Notes: a model not told the origin generated them from the letters alone. DNA of 64,000 bases from Candidatus Scalindua sp. (GCA_030748215.1 JASMMK010000016.1:1-64000); one strand, 5' to 3'. Positions 1-8,957 are shown, numbered from the stretch's first letter. Made by a program: numbers and translations.

Positions 1-55
1 CAATATTCGTGATGTAATTCCATTTCCCCGCACACCAAGATCAGCTGACTTCTAA
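1..55 (+). CDS. asnS: Asparaginyl-tRNA synthetase, C-terminal end only (partial at left edge)
   Basis: Reading from base 2, the plus strand encodes NIRDVIPFPRTPRSADF and then TAA at 53-55. This closely matches the conserved C-terminus of class II asparaginyl-tRNA synthetases, which ends in an arginine-containing motif 3 helix region followed by VRDVIPFPRTP and a short tail. The enzyme charges tRNA-Asn with asparagine in the cytoplasm. Only 17 residues are visible; the rest lies left of the window. The match is by memory of the family's C-terminal signature. A related AspRS-type enzyme is less likely because those end differently after the IRDVIAFPK segment. Confidence 0.75.
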   Translation, partial: NIRDVIPFPRTPRSADF

Positions 56-216
56 TTTGAATGAACACATTATCATATATTTTAGTCGACTATTATTATA
101 CACAGACTCTTCTACAACAAAATATTCAACTCTTTATATATTGGTACTTTAAGCCATATTATTGATTATGCTATCTAGCTATATAATTGAATTGTTTGAT
201 TTATCGGGAATAATTT

Positions 217-669
217 TCAGAAGCATATCGTCTTTATAAATGAAAGTGGAAACGAGTCAATATCCTTTTTTAATACACCTTTCCATAGCCCAAACATTTT
301 ATCAGGTTCTACATCTTTAACCTCGGTTATTAACTGGATTTTAATCTGATCCGGCCTTGGCGGCCGCCATAGCATTGCCATATAATCACCGACACTTCCA
401 ACATTTTCTGAAGATGCCACAATAATATTCTGCTCTGGAAATCCAAGCGCTATCAAAATGTTCTCAGCTTTCTCCTTCAAATCATCTCTTCCATGAAGAA
501 AAAGATATACATTCTTTTCTGGATCTATTTTACCAGTCTCTATTTGCTCCATTACAACTCCTATATAGAAAATAGTACCAATTGCAATAATTACCCATAG
601 TACTTTAAACTCTTCAAATCTTAATCTCTCTATTATCTGCCGAGCTTTCCCTTTTTCACGTGTCATCAT
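217..669 (-). CDS. Hypothetical membrane-anchored protein
   Basis: This 150-residue protein is not recognised. After about 22 basic/charged residues there is one hydrophobic segment (about residues 23-41, VLWVIIAIGTIFYIGVVM), followed by a soluble domain of about 105 residues, so it is probably a single-pass inner-membrane protein. The soluble part has a YLFLHGRDDLKEKAENIL stretch but no catalytic motif that I can identify. It lies 11 bases downstream of the K+ channel gene on the same strand and may be co-transcribed with it, though no shared function is evident. Confidence 0.6.
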   Translation of the reverse strand: MMTREKGKARQIIERLRFEEFKVLWVIIAIGTIFYIGVVMEQIETGKIDPEKNVYLFLHGRDDLKEKAENILIALGFPEQNIIVASSENVGSVGDYMAMLWRPPRPDQIKIQLITEVKDVEPDKMFGLWKGVLKKDIDSFPLSFIKTICF

Positions 670-680
670 TACACCTCCTA

Positions 681-1520
681 TTATAACGTGTTACCACAAT
701 GCTTACAATAATGTGCATCATCATGCCATCTATAACCACACCCTTCACAAACATTTGATGAGACTTTATTATGATGCCCCATAGCTTTCGTCATTTCAGC
801 AGTGACAATTCCTGTAGGTACAGCAAGTATTCCATACCCCATAACCATGATTATCATAGATATTACTTTCCCGATATGTGTTTGTGGGGTTACATCACCA
901 TATCCCACTGTTGTCAAGGTTACAACTGCCCAGTAGATACTTTCCGGAATATTGTTAAAACCGTTCTCCTGAGATTCTATGATATACATTACAGAACCAA
1001 ATATAATAACTATTGTTATAACAGAGAATAGAAATACAGTAATTTTTCTCCGGCTTGACCGTAAAGCATCTATAAGCAATTCAGATTCGCCAATGTACTT
1101 AACAAGCTTGAGAACTCGGAATATCCTGAGCACTCTCAGGATGCGCACCACAAGTAGAACTTGACTGCCTGGTATAAAAAGACTGATATATGTTGGCACG
1201 ATAGAAAAAAGATCAACTACACCAAAAAAACTGTGCGCGTAAGCAACGGGCCTTTTACAGCAAATCAATCTTAAGATATACTCAATAGTAAATATTATTG
1301 TAAAAATCCATTCTGCTATATGCAGTACATATCCATACTCTTGCTCTATAGAACCTACCGTGTTAAGAATTACTGTTATTACACTTAAGGCAATAATAAC
1401 TATCAGTGAAATATCAAATGATTTGCCTGCAACACTGTCCGCTTTAAATATAACTTCATACAAAACCTCCCGCCAGCTATGCCTCTTCAGATCTACAGTC
1501 CCTTTTTGGTTGATATTCAT
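681..1520 (-). CDS. Voltage-gated-type potassium channel with C-terminal zinc ribbon
   Basis: The 279-residue protein has the six-transmembrane layout of Kv-type channels: S1 near residues 36-55, S2 near 66-86, an S4 voltage-sensor helix with arginines at every third position (R126, R129, R132, R135), a pore loop with the K+ selectivity filter TVGYGD at 204-209, and S6 near 216-240. The family moves K+ across the inner membrane. Unusually, the C-terminus carries two CxxC pairs (C258/C261 and C272/C275) forming a probable zinc ribbon instead of a cyclic-nucleotide or RCK domain. The gene is followed closely by a single-pass membrane protein on the same strand. Confidence 0.88.
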   Translation of the reverse strand: MNINQKGTVDLKRHSWREVLYEVIFKADSVAGKSFDISLIVIIALSVITVILNTVGSIEQEYGYVLHIAEWIFTIIFTIEYILRLICCKRPVAYAHSFFGVVDLFSIVPTYISLFIPGSQVLLVVRILRVLRIFRVLKLVKYIGESELLIDALRSSRRKITVFLFSVITIVIIFGSVMYIIESQENGFNNIPESIYWAVVTLTTVGYGDVTPQTHIGKVISMIIMVMGYGILAVPTGIVTAEMTKAMGHHNKVSSNVCEGCGYRWHDDAHYCKHCGNTL

Positions 1521-1540
1521 TTTAATAATACCTGTTTCAA

Positions 1541-1891
1541 CTAAACAGTCTTAGCCTTCAGAGGTTCACTATCAAATTTAATTCCAAGCCAACCTGTTTT
1601 CAAAAAATTACGAATATTCTGATGATCACTGTTTTCAGGAAATTTCACTACATCGTCGCGATAGTAACTGCCAAAGCAGGACAGTGTCTCTTCCTGAGTC
1701 AAGCTATGGAGTCGTGCAAATAAGAAAATTTTACAAGACCCGGAGTTCTGACCCGCCTCATTAACCAGATCGCCATTCTTGAACGATGTCGGAGTAAAAT
1801 CATACAGTGAATCAATAATACCCATAGTGTCATCAAATTCAATGCTCTCTGGATTGGCCTTCAGTTTTTGGAGAAATGATTCAAGTGTCAT
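1541..1891 (-). CDS. HopJ-like type III effector family protein
   Basis: The 116-residue protein matches my knowledge of the HopJ family (small proteins named after a Pseudomonas effector but common as housekeeping genes in non-pathogens). Family-like features are the SIEFDDTMGIIDSLYDFTP and FTPTSFKNGD segments and the central SGSCKIFLFARLHSLTQEE region. No secretion signal is visible and no type III system is in the window, so an effector role should not be assumed. A good Shine-Dalgarno (AAGGAGACT) precedes the ATG on the minus strand. It lies 20 bases upstream of the K+ channel gene. Confidence 0.75.
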   Translation of the reverse strand: MTLESFLQKLKANPESIEFDDTMGIIDSLYDFTPTSFKNGDLVNEAGQNSGSCKIFLFARLHSLTQEETLSCFGSYYRDDVVKFPENSDHQNIRNFLKTGWLGIKFDSEPLKAKTV

Positions 1892-1917
1892 TAGTTAGTC
1901 TCCTTATCTAAAATTAA

Positions 1918-1940
1918 CACTCTCCCATTTGAGGAGAGTG
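1918..1940. other. Hairpin upstream of the hopJ-like gene
   Basis: CACTCTCC (1918-1925) and GGAGAGTG (1933-1940) form a perfect 8-bp inverted repeat around a 7-base loop. There is no T-run on either side, and it lies 27 bases before the ATG of the minus-strand HopJ-like gene, so it is more likely a 5' leader structure or an operator than a terminator. Confidence 0.4.
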
Positions 1941-2165
1941 AATGGTGAGTGGAAACAAGCATATATAATTTAAATCTGATGTCTCCACTGACTTTTAGCA
2001 TATAAAAACTAATAAGATATAAGTTTATCATATAACTGTATGGAAGTACAAGTATCATATGGATCTACTGTCATACGTAGTTTTTTGTTGATTTCTCTGA
2101 AATTTCTTTAAAATAGAATAACAGATTTTGTAACAATCACTGATGTCATAAAAAAAGGAAGCCTT

Positions 2166-2537
2166 ATGAAAGATCACTCAAAAAAGTTTTTAGCCATCGT
2201 CAACGATGCCAAGAGGAGAATCAAAGAAACTAATGTAGAAGAGGTCAACAATAGACGTGACCGTGGAGATAATTTCTATTTAGTAGATATCCGCGAGGAG
2301 AGTGAATGGGATAAAGGGCACATAACGAATGCCATCTACATAGGAGAAGGAGTAATAGAACGCGATATTGAAAAAAAGATTGATAACACGGAAGCTGAAA
2401 TCATATTATATTGTGGAGGGGGGTTCCGCTCCGCTTTAGCTGCTGATAACTTGCAGAAGATGGGTTATAGTAATGTAAGCTCCATGGACGGTGGATACAG
2501 TGGCTGGGCCAAGGCTGGTTACTCTACTGAAACTTAA
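2166..2537 (+). CDS. Rhodanese-like domain protein
   Basis: This 123-residue single-domain rhodanese has the acidic VDIREESEWDKGHI motif (about residues 40-53) and an active-site loop CGGGFRSA beginning with Cys83, which would carry the persulfide in sulfurtransferase reactions. The C-terminal DGGYSGWAKAGY segment is also typical. It has no signal peptide and should be cytoplasmic. A possible promoter is TTGTTG (2085-2090) with TAAAAT (2109-2114), 18 bases apart, but the region is AT-rich. It ends only 10 bases from the convergent dihydroxyacetone kinase gene. The sulfur donor and acceptor cannot be told from context. Confidence 0.9.
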   Translation: MKDHSKKFLAIVNDAKRRIKETNVEEVNNRRDRGDNFYLVDIREESEWDKGHITNAIYIGEGVIERDIEKKIDNTEAEIILYCGGGFRSALAADNLQKMGYSNVSSMDGGYSGWAKAGYSTET

Positions 2538-2547
2538 GCAGACGTTA

Positions 2548-4317
2548 TTAAAGAAGCGCTTTCATCAACAGGTAAACTGCGTAGGCTCCGGGGTCTAAGC
2601 TCCCCACTCCTTTACCTTCAACATATCGGGCTCGTCCTGCCCGTGCTTCCATTTTACGAGTGTTCTCAGCACCGTCCTTTGTCGCTTGTACAAGACACTC
2701 CATGCTAACATTGCTCTCAGGACTCTGACCTTTCAATGAATCAAGAAGAGTATATAATCCATCTAATATTGTTTTGTCTCCTCTGGAACAATCACCTAAC
2801 TCTTCTATTCCGGAGATTGCCTTCTCAACCGCATCAATCCAGTTGGATGTAGTTTTCCAATCCCTCTCACTAATTCTATCAGCTTGTTCACTGAATGCGG
2901 CAGCAGCACGAATGAAAAATACAGCATATAATGGCCCGCTCGTACCACCCACAGCGTTCGTTAAACATCTGGCAATTCGTCTGAATGCCAGATTGATATC
3001 ATTTAAACCAAAATAGTGCAGATCATCTAATATCGCATTACAGGCTGTGGCTAGTGTATTGCCAGCGTCACCGTCCCCACACTCTCTATCCAGATTATTC
3101 AGTTCTCCTCTGGCATCAACACCTGCCCTGCATACCTTCTCAATGATACTCATGAACTCCTGATTTACTGTTGCATTAATACTACTGCCAGCATCAAAAT
3201 CGCTATCTGAAGATATGGAAGCTTCTATGTATATGGACGATGATGAAGGTGAATAATCACTGTCAGGTTTCCAGTTTGTTCTACTAAAATCGGATCCACC
3301 AACATCAAGCAAGTCAAGGAATCTATCGTCAACAATAGTCAGCAAGGTTAATGATATCCCTCTCATATCAAGACAGGTCATATATGTTCCGCAATATGCT
3401 CTTGACACCTCATAACCTTTTTCATGTAGATACGATATTGCCTTTCGATGAACGACACCCATTTCTAATCCTGATACAGAACCCAGATTATTTGTCAACA
3501 GTATCATTCGTTTAATACTACTATCTGCAGATTCGTCTTGTTGTTTTGCAGTCAAAATTTTATCTATGAGTATAGTAACAATCTCATCGCTGGACTGTAC
3601 CGGTGTTCGCAAAACTCCACGTTCACCGTGTATACCGACTCCAATCTCCATCTCACCTTCCGGTAATGTTAATATTGCTGACCCATCAGGTCTATGACAG
3701 GAACTTAATGCACAACCCATTGAATGGATGTTCTTGTTTACTTTATCAGCTATTTCATATACTTCGTTTAACTGTTGCAGGATGTCAGAGTTACTATTTT
3801 GTTGCTGAAAAGCATATGCACCAGCAATTTTATAAACCAGAACAGTACCGGCAACTCCTCTACGATCTTTGATTTCTGGCAGGGAAACATCATCAGCAAT
3901 AATTAATTTCCTCAATAATATACCTTCAGATAAGAGAATCTCACTGGCCATGCCAAAATTGATTTTATCACCGGTGTAATTCTTAATAATCAGCAGAACA
4001 GCTTTAGAGCGACAGCCGCCATTACCGACAAGAGTCCGAATTCCATCTACAATAGCACCGACACTTGGGGATGCGAATACATCTCCGCAAATAGCAGCTG
4101 ACAACATTTCATTTTTGACGAAGGACGAATGCGCCGGTTCATGACCACTTCCTCCTCCGCAGACAATAGCAACTTTACTTCTGTTTTGATGCTTTTCTGG
4201 ATTGAGTAGTATTACATTCCTGTCACGCAACAATACCAGATTCCCAAGGGAGCCGTGTGCTATTCCCTCTAACGCCTCTGTTACACATGAATTCACATCA
4301 TTTACAAATTGACTCAT
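2548..4317 (-). CDS. dhaKL: Dihydroxyacetone kinase, fused DhaK-DhaL (ATP-dependent)
   Basis: The 589-residue protein fuses a DhaK-type substrate domain (about 1-345; GGGSGHEPAH at 54-63; the family's covalent substrate-binding histidine is probably H230 in GIHGERG) to a DhaL-type ATP domain (about 385-589) with DRECGDGDAG at 410-419, whose aspartates bind Mg-ATP. This architecture uses ATP to phosphorylate dihydroxyacetone or glyceraldehyde, unlike the PTS-driven split DhaKLM system, and no PTS gene is visible here. It works in the cytoplasm feeding triose phosphates. It is downstream of pgpA on the same strand, about 100 bases away. Confidence 0.92.
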   Translation of the reverse strand: MSQFVNDVNSCVTEALEGIAHGSLGNLVLLRDRNVILLNPEKHQNRSKVAIVCGGGSGHEPAHSSFVKNEMLSAAICGDVFASPSVGAIVDGIRTLVGNGGCRSKAVLLIIKNYTGDKINFGMASEILLSEGILLRKLIIADDVSLPEIKDRRGVAGTVLVYKIAGAYAFQQQNSNSDILQQLNEVYEIADKVNKNIHSMGCALSSCHRPDGSAILTLPEGEMEIGVGIHGERGVLRTPVQSSDEIVTILIDKILTAKQQDESADSSIKRMILLTNNLGSVSGLEMGVVHRKAISYLHEKGYEVSRAYCGTYMTCLDMRGISLTLLTIVDDRFLDLLDVGGSDFSRTNWKPDSDYSPSSSSIYIEASISSDSDFDAGSSINATVNQEFMSIIEKVCRAGVDARGELNNLDRECGDGDAGNTLATACNAILDDLHYFGLNDINLAFRRIARCLTNAVGGTSGPLYAVFFIRAAAAFSEQADRISERDWKTTSNWIDAVEKAISGIEELGDCSRGDKTILDGLYTLLDSLKGQSPESNVSMECLVQATKDGAENTRKMEARAGRARYVEGKGVGSLDPGAYAVYLLMKALL

Positions 4318-4358
4318 ATTACTAAATATCCTTCATGTCTTATATTTTCTAAGTGATA

Positions 4359-4387
4359 TTCTTGTCCTCGGCTTTTTGTCCGGGGAG
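4359..4387. repeat. Short hairpin repeat, copy 1 (family shared with 12212-12242)
   Basis: TTCTTGTCCTCGGC (4359-4372), four T residues, then TGTCCGGGGAG (4377-4387). The same two blocks occur in reverse complement at 12212-12242 with a slightly different centre. TCCTCGG and CCGGGGA can pair with one G-U wobble, so the unit is a small stem-loop. It lies between pgpA and dhaKL. Confidence 0.6.
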
Positions 4388-4414
4388 CGGCATGCGTGCG
4401 TGTATAATGATGTT

Positions 4415-4933
4415 TCACGAAAGAAACATGACCATAACTGTTGTCAGTGCGGATGTTACAATAAGAGCGTACATTCCGGCAATAACATCATCGAACATAA
4501 TTCCATAGCCACCGGTAAAATTCCTGTCTGCGTAATTAACAGGCCATGGTTTCCATATATCAAAGAGACGGAAGGCAATGAAAGCAACTATTGCAATGGG
4601 AGCAGAAAAATAATAAAAATAGCTGGGATCCTGAAAACAGTAGAGAAACGGCAGGGGAAGCAGGGCTATCCATTGACCTACGACTTCATCAACAACTATG
4701 AACCCGGGATCTTTAATCTGAGCACTATTCTCAATTTTATCTGATACCCATATTCCTATGAAGAACAGAGCAACGATACCGAATAGCAGAGCATAGGGGC
4801 AGGTATATATAGAAAACAGATATGCAAAAGGAATAGCAGCCAGACTTCCCCATGTTCCGGGTGCCTTTGGTAATAGCCCTGAGCCAAACCACGTTGCTAT
4901 AATCCAGGAAGTTTTATGTTTCTGTTTATTCAT
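4415..4933 (-). CDS. pgpA: Phosphatidylglycerophosphatase A
   Basis: The 172-residue protein has the PgpA hallmarks: GSGLLPKAPGTWGS near residues 17-30 and the acidic VVDEVVGQW motif with D82/E83, plus several hydrophobic helices. PgpA dephosphorylates phosphatidylglycerophosphate to phosphatidylglycerol at the inner membrane. The length agrees with the family. The stop codon sits in a 7-bp inverted repeat (ATGTTTC 4410-4416 with GAAACAT 4423-4429). Confidence 0.92.
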   Translation of the reverse strand: MNKQKHKTSWIIATWFGSGLLPKAPGTWGSLAAIPFAYLFSIYTCPYALLFGIVALFFIGIWVSDKIENSAQIKDPGFIVVDEVVGQWIALLPLPFLYCFQDPSYFYYFSAPIAIVAFIAFRLFDIWKPWPVNYADRNFTGGYGIMFDDVIAGMYALIVTSALTTVMVMFLS

Positions 4934-5141
4934 ACCGTTTTAGGAATAAATTGACTGGATAAAACAATGAATATGAAACAGAACACTACAGCATTCCTAC
5001 TACTTTTTCAAGATTTACCTCAGACATCTTATTTATCTATTAAAGATATGAATCAAGGTCTACACCCACATAATATAAATTTACTACACATTAAGATAAA
5101 TATTTTGCTATCATTACTCTTTTATATTCAATATTCAGGAC

Positions 5142-6149
5142 ATGAAAAAGAATTCTAACATACCAATATTCATCCCGGAGTTGGCTTGTCCACATCAATG
5201 TGTTTTCTGCAACCAGGAGAAAATAAGTGGAACCAACTCAATACCTCAACCGGCGGACGTTAAGGATATTGCAGAACGATATCTTGAAACAATTCCTGAA
5301 AACAGAACAATAGATATTGCTTTCTTTGGAGGAAGCTTTACCGGACAGTCTGTTGATCTTCAGGAACAATATCTAAAAGAAGCTTTCAGGTTTGTTAAAA
5401 ACGAAAGAGTATCCGGTATCAGGTTGTCTACAAGACCGGATTATATTAATGAACCGATTCTTGAACTGCTGAAAAAATATAGCGTGACAACTATTGAACT
5501 GGGTGCCCAATCTACCAGCCAGGTAGTACTTAATGAATCCGAACGTAGACATTCTTTCGAAGATATTAGAAATGCGTCTAATTTGATCTGTGAAAATGGT
5601 TTCGAACTGGGACTTCAGATGATGATCGGTTTGCCAGGAGATAGTTATGAGAGATCTATTCAGACTGCCAATGATATCGTTTCATTAGGAGCTCGTAATA
5701 CGCGAATCTATCCTGCAATTGTTGTAAAAGATACAGCCCTTGAAAAACTGTATCACGAAGGAAGATATACCCCTTTAACACTTGAAGAAGCAGTAGAATG
5801 GACAAAGCACATTGTCCATATATTTGAGAAGAATAATGTTTCTATCCTGAGAATGGGGTTGCACCCATCCGACGAACTGGTTATCGGGAAATCATTGATT
5901 GCCGGACCATTTCATCCCTCTTTTAAAGAGATGGTGATGACTCAAATATGGAAAGAGCTAATTGACATGGAACTACAAAGTATTGACTCTAATTTCTCGA
6001 ATAACATTAAAATCACAGTTTCCGATAAACAGATTCATTACGCGATAGGGTACAGACAGACCAATAGAGAACAATTAGTATCACGTGGTTACAATGTTCG
6101 TTTTGAACGAAATCCTTCATTTTCTCAATACCAGCTAAATATCGGATAA
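5142..6149 (+). CDS. Elp3-like radical SAM protein (no acetyltransferase domain)
   Basis: The 335-residue protein begins with the 4Fe-4S radical SAM motif CPHQCVFC (C16, C20, C23), followed by FFGGSFTG (about 63-70) and TRPDYI, as in the radical SAM half of Elp3 and its short bacterial relatives. The lysine acetyltransferase half of Elp3 is absent. The final codon is followed immediately by the ATG of the next gene, so the two are surely co-translated. This pairing with a GME-fold protein also occurs in Clostridia as far as I recall; the substrate is not known to me. Its Shine-Dalgarno is weak (CAGGACATG). Confidence 0.85.
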   Translation: MKKNSNIPIFIPELACPHQCVFCNQEKISGTNSIPQPADVKDIAERYLETIPENRTIDIAFFGGSFTGQSVDLQEQYLKEAFRFVKNERVSGIRLSTRPDYINEPILELLKKYSVTTIELGAQSTSQVVLNESERRHSFEDIRNASNLICENGFELGLQMMIGLPGDSYERSIQTANDIVSLGARNTRIYPAIVVKDTALEKLYHEGRYTPLTLEEAVEWTKHIVHIFEKNNVSILRMGLHPSDELVIGKSLIAGPFHPSFKEMVMTQIWKELIDMELQSIDSNFSNNIKITVSDKQIHYAIGYRQTNREQLVSRGYNVRFERNPSFSQYQLNIG

Positions 6150-6839
6150 ATGTTTGCGATAATTGACTCCAGATCTTCTAAACAGGCTATTAATAGATTA
6201 AAGGACTATGTTACAAGTGTTTACACATTTCAGACAGACGGAATAACTGGCGACTCTATCTCAGGTCATCCGGACATCTTTCTATATCAGGACAAAGATC
6301 ATCTGATAGTTGCCCCAAACGCTCCTGTTGACCTGTTTAAATTTCTTGATAACAATAATATTGCCTACATCAAAGGATCAAGGGATGTCGGTCACGAAAT
6401 TGCAAACAACGTTCAGTATAACTGCCTGAGTACTCCTCAATTCCTTTTTCGCAAAGCAGGATATACCGACTCAGCGATTTTAGAAGTCAATAAAGAGAAA
6501 GAATTTGTACAATTACCTCAGGCATATACAAGGTGCAGCCTGGTGCATTTATGTAGTGACAACTACCTGACCTCTGACAGGGGGATTGAAAAAGCGTTGT
6601 TACACAAAAGACTATCCTGCTTCTATTTTAATCCCGATGAGATAATCATAAATGATCATAAAAATGGTTTTATAGGAGGTTCTGTTGGTATTCAGGGAAA
6701 AAGATTTTTTTTTAATGGAAACGTTGAACTGCATAAAGATGGACCACGATTAAAAGAGCACTTAATAGACCTTGATTTTGAGATTGTCAATCTCTCCGAT
6801 GAACACCTGTATGATGGAGGCTGTATATTCTTTGTCTGA
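6150..6839 (+). CDS. DUF6873-like GME-fold protein
   Basis: The 229-residue protein resembles the DUF6873 family of GME (guanidino-group modifying enzyme) fold proteins: DSRSSKQAINRL at the N-terminus, HPDIFLY near residue 41, and the C-terminal DGGCIFFV. GME-fold members include arginine deiminases and amidinotransferases, but I cannot assign a catalytic triad or substrate here. The ATG abuts the stop of the radical SAM gene with no spacing. A joint role in modifying a peptide or RNA is inference only. Confidence 0.65.
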   Translation: MFAIIDSRSSKQAINRLKDYVTSVYTFQTDGITGDSISGHPDIFLYQDKDHLIVAPNAPVDLFKFLDNNNIAYIKGSRDVGHEIANNVQYNCLSTPQFLFRKAGYTDSAILEVNKEKEFVQLPQAYTRCSLVHLCSDNYLTSDRGIEKALLHKRLSCFYFNPDEIIINDHKNGFIGGSVGIQGKRFFFNGNVELHKDGPRLKEHLIDLDFEIVNLSDEHLYDGGCIFFV

Positions 6840-7002
6840 TTAACTAATATAGGCCAGAAAATATTATTTAATATTCAATAATTTCATTGCAAGATTTAAT
6901 CCAATATGTAATCATTGTTGTTTAAGTTCAATGTCTGTTAACACATCTGAACAAAAAGAGAAAAGCTATATTTTAGAATTAAATTAGAAGAGGAGATATT
7001 AT

Positions 7003-7446
7003 ATGTTTACGTCAAAAGATTTCCCAAAAGTTCCGTCGGATCTGAAAGCCATGATTACTACTGACGTAGAGAAATACATTCATAGACAGGTAAGAAAGAC
7101 TGGAGTGGACGAAGTGTTTTCTGCAGAGAGGCAGCATCCAATTGCAATGGCTGACTTACCATCAACAAGGTATAGTGTTACCTTCGCCGGAATTACACCC
7201 AATTCACACGGAAGAATGCACAGGCACACTTACCATGCAATCTCTATTATTACCAAGGGAAAAGGGCATGTTTTAATAGAAGGAAATAAATTGAAATATG
7301 AAGCAGGCGATGTTTTTGAAGTTCCTGTCTGGGCATGGCACCAGCTTCACAACCCATATGATGAGCCTGTTGAATATGTTACCTTTGAGAATGCTCCTGA
7401 GTTGCTGAACATAGGCACAGCCCTCCGCGAGGAAGAGAAAATCTAA
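7003..7446 (+). CDS. Cupin domain protein
   Basis: The 147-residue protein is a single cupin barrel. Metal-ligand candidates are H73, H75 and H78 in MHRHTYH of motif 1 and H113/H116 in WAWHQLHN of motif 2. A strong Shine-Dalgarno (AGAGGAGATATT) precedes the ATG. The layout resembles gentisate-dioxygenase-type or mannose-isomerase-like cupins, but the substrate cannot be told. It stands alone between the GME-fold gene and the coiled-coil gene. Confidence 0.8.
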   Translation: MFTSKDFPKVPSDLKAMITTDVEKYIHRQVRKTGVDEVFSAERQHPIAMADLPSTRYSVTFAGITPNSHGRMHRHTYHAISIITKGKGHVLIEGNKLKYEAGDVFEVPVWAWHQLHNPYDEPVEYVTFENAPELLNIGTALREEEKI

Positions 7447-7571
7447 AATTACTGTTAATTTACAAATAATATTTCTCTCTTTAATTCTTGATTATTAACA
7501 GGCCTGTGAGATAACAATCAAATCTATTAATTTCTGCAAACCTTATCAAAAGAAGAGGGGATATCGAGATC

Positions 7572-8141
7572 ATGAAGAAAATGATTTTAAGAGTAGCCAT
7601 TACATGCTTTTTCTGCCTTATGCTGATTACCAGTTTTGCGATCGCCGATAAGCCTGAGTTGGCAGGCAAGCCAGAACAGGTTGAGGAAATACAGGCTGAA
7701 AGGACTAGTGAACTCGAAGCAGAAAGACTTGAGAGGGAGAAGGAGAAAGAATTACGCAAGGCGGAGTATGCAGCACAACAAACCGAACTGGAAGAAGAAC
7801 GTAAAGCTGAAAAACTCAGGAGAGAGAAAGAAAAAGAACTATTCAAAGCAGAACAGGCAGCAATAAAAGCTCAAGAAAAACTTGATCGTGAAGCAGCAAA
7901 GCTTAGAAGAGAGCAAGAGAGAGAAGAAAAATTAAGCAAGGCAGATCAAGCTGCAAGAAAGACTGAACGGGAAATTGATCATCAAGCAGAAAGACTCAAA
8001 AAGAGCAATGAGAAGAAGTTGCGTAAAGCTGAAAAAAGAGCAAAAAAGGCTGCAAAAAAAGCGGAGAAGAAATTGCGCAAAGCTGAAAAAAAGAAGAAGA
8101 AAAAAGGCAGTAGCGATGATGACAGCAAAAGTGATGATTAA
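7572..8141 (+). CDS. Secreted Lys/Glu-rich coiled-coil protein
   Basis: The 189-residue protein begins with a signal peptide (MKKMILRVAITCFFC then LMLITSFAIA, cleavage likely near residue 25). The rest is almost entirely charged helix: repeated segments of the type AERLxREKEKELRKAEYAAQ recur four to five times between about residues 40 and 150, followed by a lysine-rich stretch (KKAEKKLRKAEKKKKKK) and a Ser/Asp tail. It is predicted to be an exported coiled coil in the periplasm. No known family is recognised. The internal repeats suggest growth by duplication. Confidence 0.75.
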   Translation: MKKMILRVAITCFFCLMLITSFAIADKPELAGKPEQVEEIQAERTSELEAERLEREKEKELRKAEYAAQQTELEEERKAEKLRREKEKELFKAEQAAIKAQEKLDREAAKLRREQEREEKLSKADQAARKTEREIDHQAERLKKSNEKKLRKAEKRAKKAAKKAEKKLRKAEKKKKKKGSSDDDSKSDD

Positions 8142-8151
8142 GTACTAATAG

Positions 8152-8180
8152 ACTGCCTTTAACGGTAGTGTAATATTTTT
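8152..8180 (+). terminator. Weak intrinsic terminator candidate
   Basis: ACTGCC (8152-8157) and GGTAGT (8164-8169) pair with one G-U around a 6-base loop, and a T-rich run (ATATTTTTG) follows. It lies 11 bases after the coiled-coil gene. The stem is short, so the call is weak. Confidence 0.35.
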
Positions 8181-8414
8181 GTGTAAACCTTCAATGAGAG
8201 CTAGATTACAAATGAAAGAAGCGAGTGTAAATGGGTTTCTCTCATTAATGAATCTTTTTGGAAGAACAAATAAATGTCATTATGAACAAAAGATCAAGTA
8301 AAAGATGATATTGAGCTATATAACATCAAAACAGATCGTTAATTATATGAAGTGGATTAGTAGTGCTGTGAATTGATTTGCAGCAATTTTAAGTATTATT
8401 TGATTTAGCAACTC

Positions 8415-8957
8415 TTAGTCGTTTGCATCTATGAAATATTTGAGCCATGCTTCAAGGCCTTCCCCATCTTTCGCATCGTAGGCCGTTTTTTTCACACAGG
8501 ACTCTTTGGCCACGGTAGCCAGGGGGATATAGCCACTTTTTCCTCCAAGAACACTCTTTTTTAAAAATAAGGTCCCTTTCTCTCCACTGGTTGATGAGAG
8601 GACTATAATCGGTATGCCAATGCTTTTACCGGCATTTTCATACTCTTTTTTCATTTTTGCAATGAAATCCCAACCATTTATCACAGGCATGTTCAAGTCA
8701 AGTACTATCAATAGAGGGTCTCTATTGTGTGTGCGCCTGATCATAGCCAGTGTTTCGAGGCCTTCTTTCCCATTTCCTGCTTCATATTTCTTAAGTTTAG
8801 GTGCAATATTCTGCAGTTTTTTGGCAACAACTTTTCGGATCACTCTTTCATCGTCAATAATTAATGCGGTGTTATTGTCCGCACTCTGATTCTCTAGAAT
8901 TGATTTATAAATAGGAGAATAACTCTCTCCTTCCTTAACGTTATCATGAATATTCAA
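8415..8957 (-). CDS. Lone response regulator receiver protein
   Basis: The 180-residue protein is a CheY-like receiver without an output domain. The acidic pocket is D35/D36/E37 (LIIDDERVI), the phosphoacceptor is D87 (VLDLNMP) and the T/S switch is in VLSSTSG. The usual KP motif near the end is not obvious, and about 30 N-terminal and 40 C-terminal residues extend beyond the domain. No histidine kinase is adjacent, so the partner is elsewhere. Such stand-alone receivers normally signal through protein-protein contact. Confidence 0.85.
   Translation of the reverse strand: MNIHDNVKEGESYSPIYKSILENQSADNNTALIIDDERVIRKVVAKKLQNIAPKLKKYEAGNGKEGLETLAMIRRTHNRDPLLIVLDLNMPVINGWDFIAKMKKEYENAGKSIGIPIIVLSSTSGEKGTLFLKKSVLGGKSGYIPLATVAKESCVKKTAYDAKDGEGLEAWLKYFIDAND

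Noticed and set aside
1541-1891. HopJ-like protein as evidence of a virulence effector
   Set aside because: No type III secretion genes or signal in the window; the family is common in free-living bacteria.
4967-5158. 63-codon open frame before the radical SAM gene
   Set aside because: Overlaps the radical SAM start, and composition is not protein-like.
7481-7846. 121-codon minus-strand frame of Ser/Leu-rich residues
   Set aside because: It is the complement of the Lys/Glu-rich coiled-coil gene, whose signal peptide and repeats are convincing.
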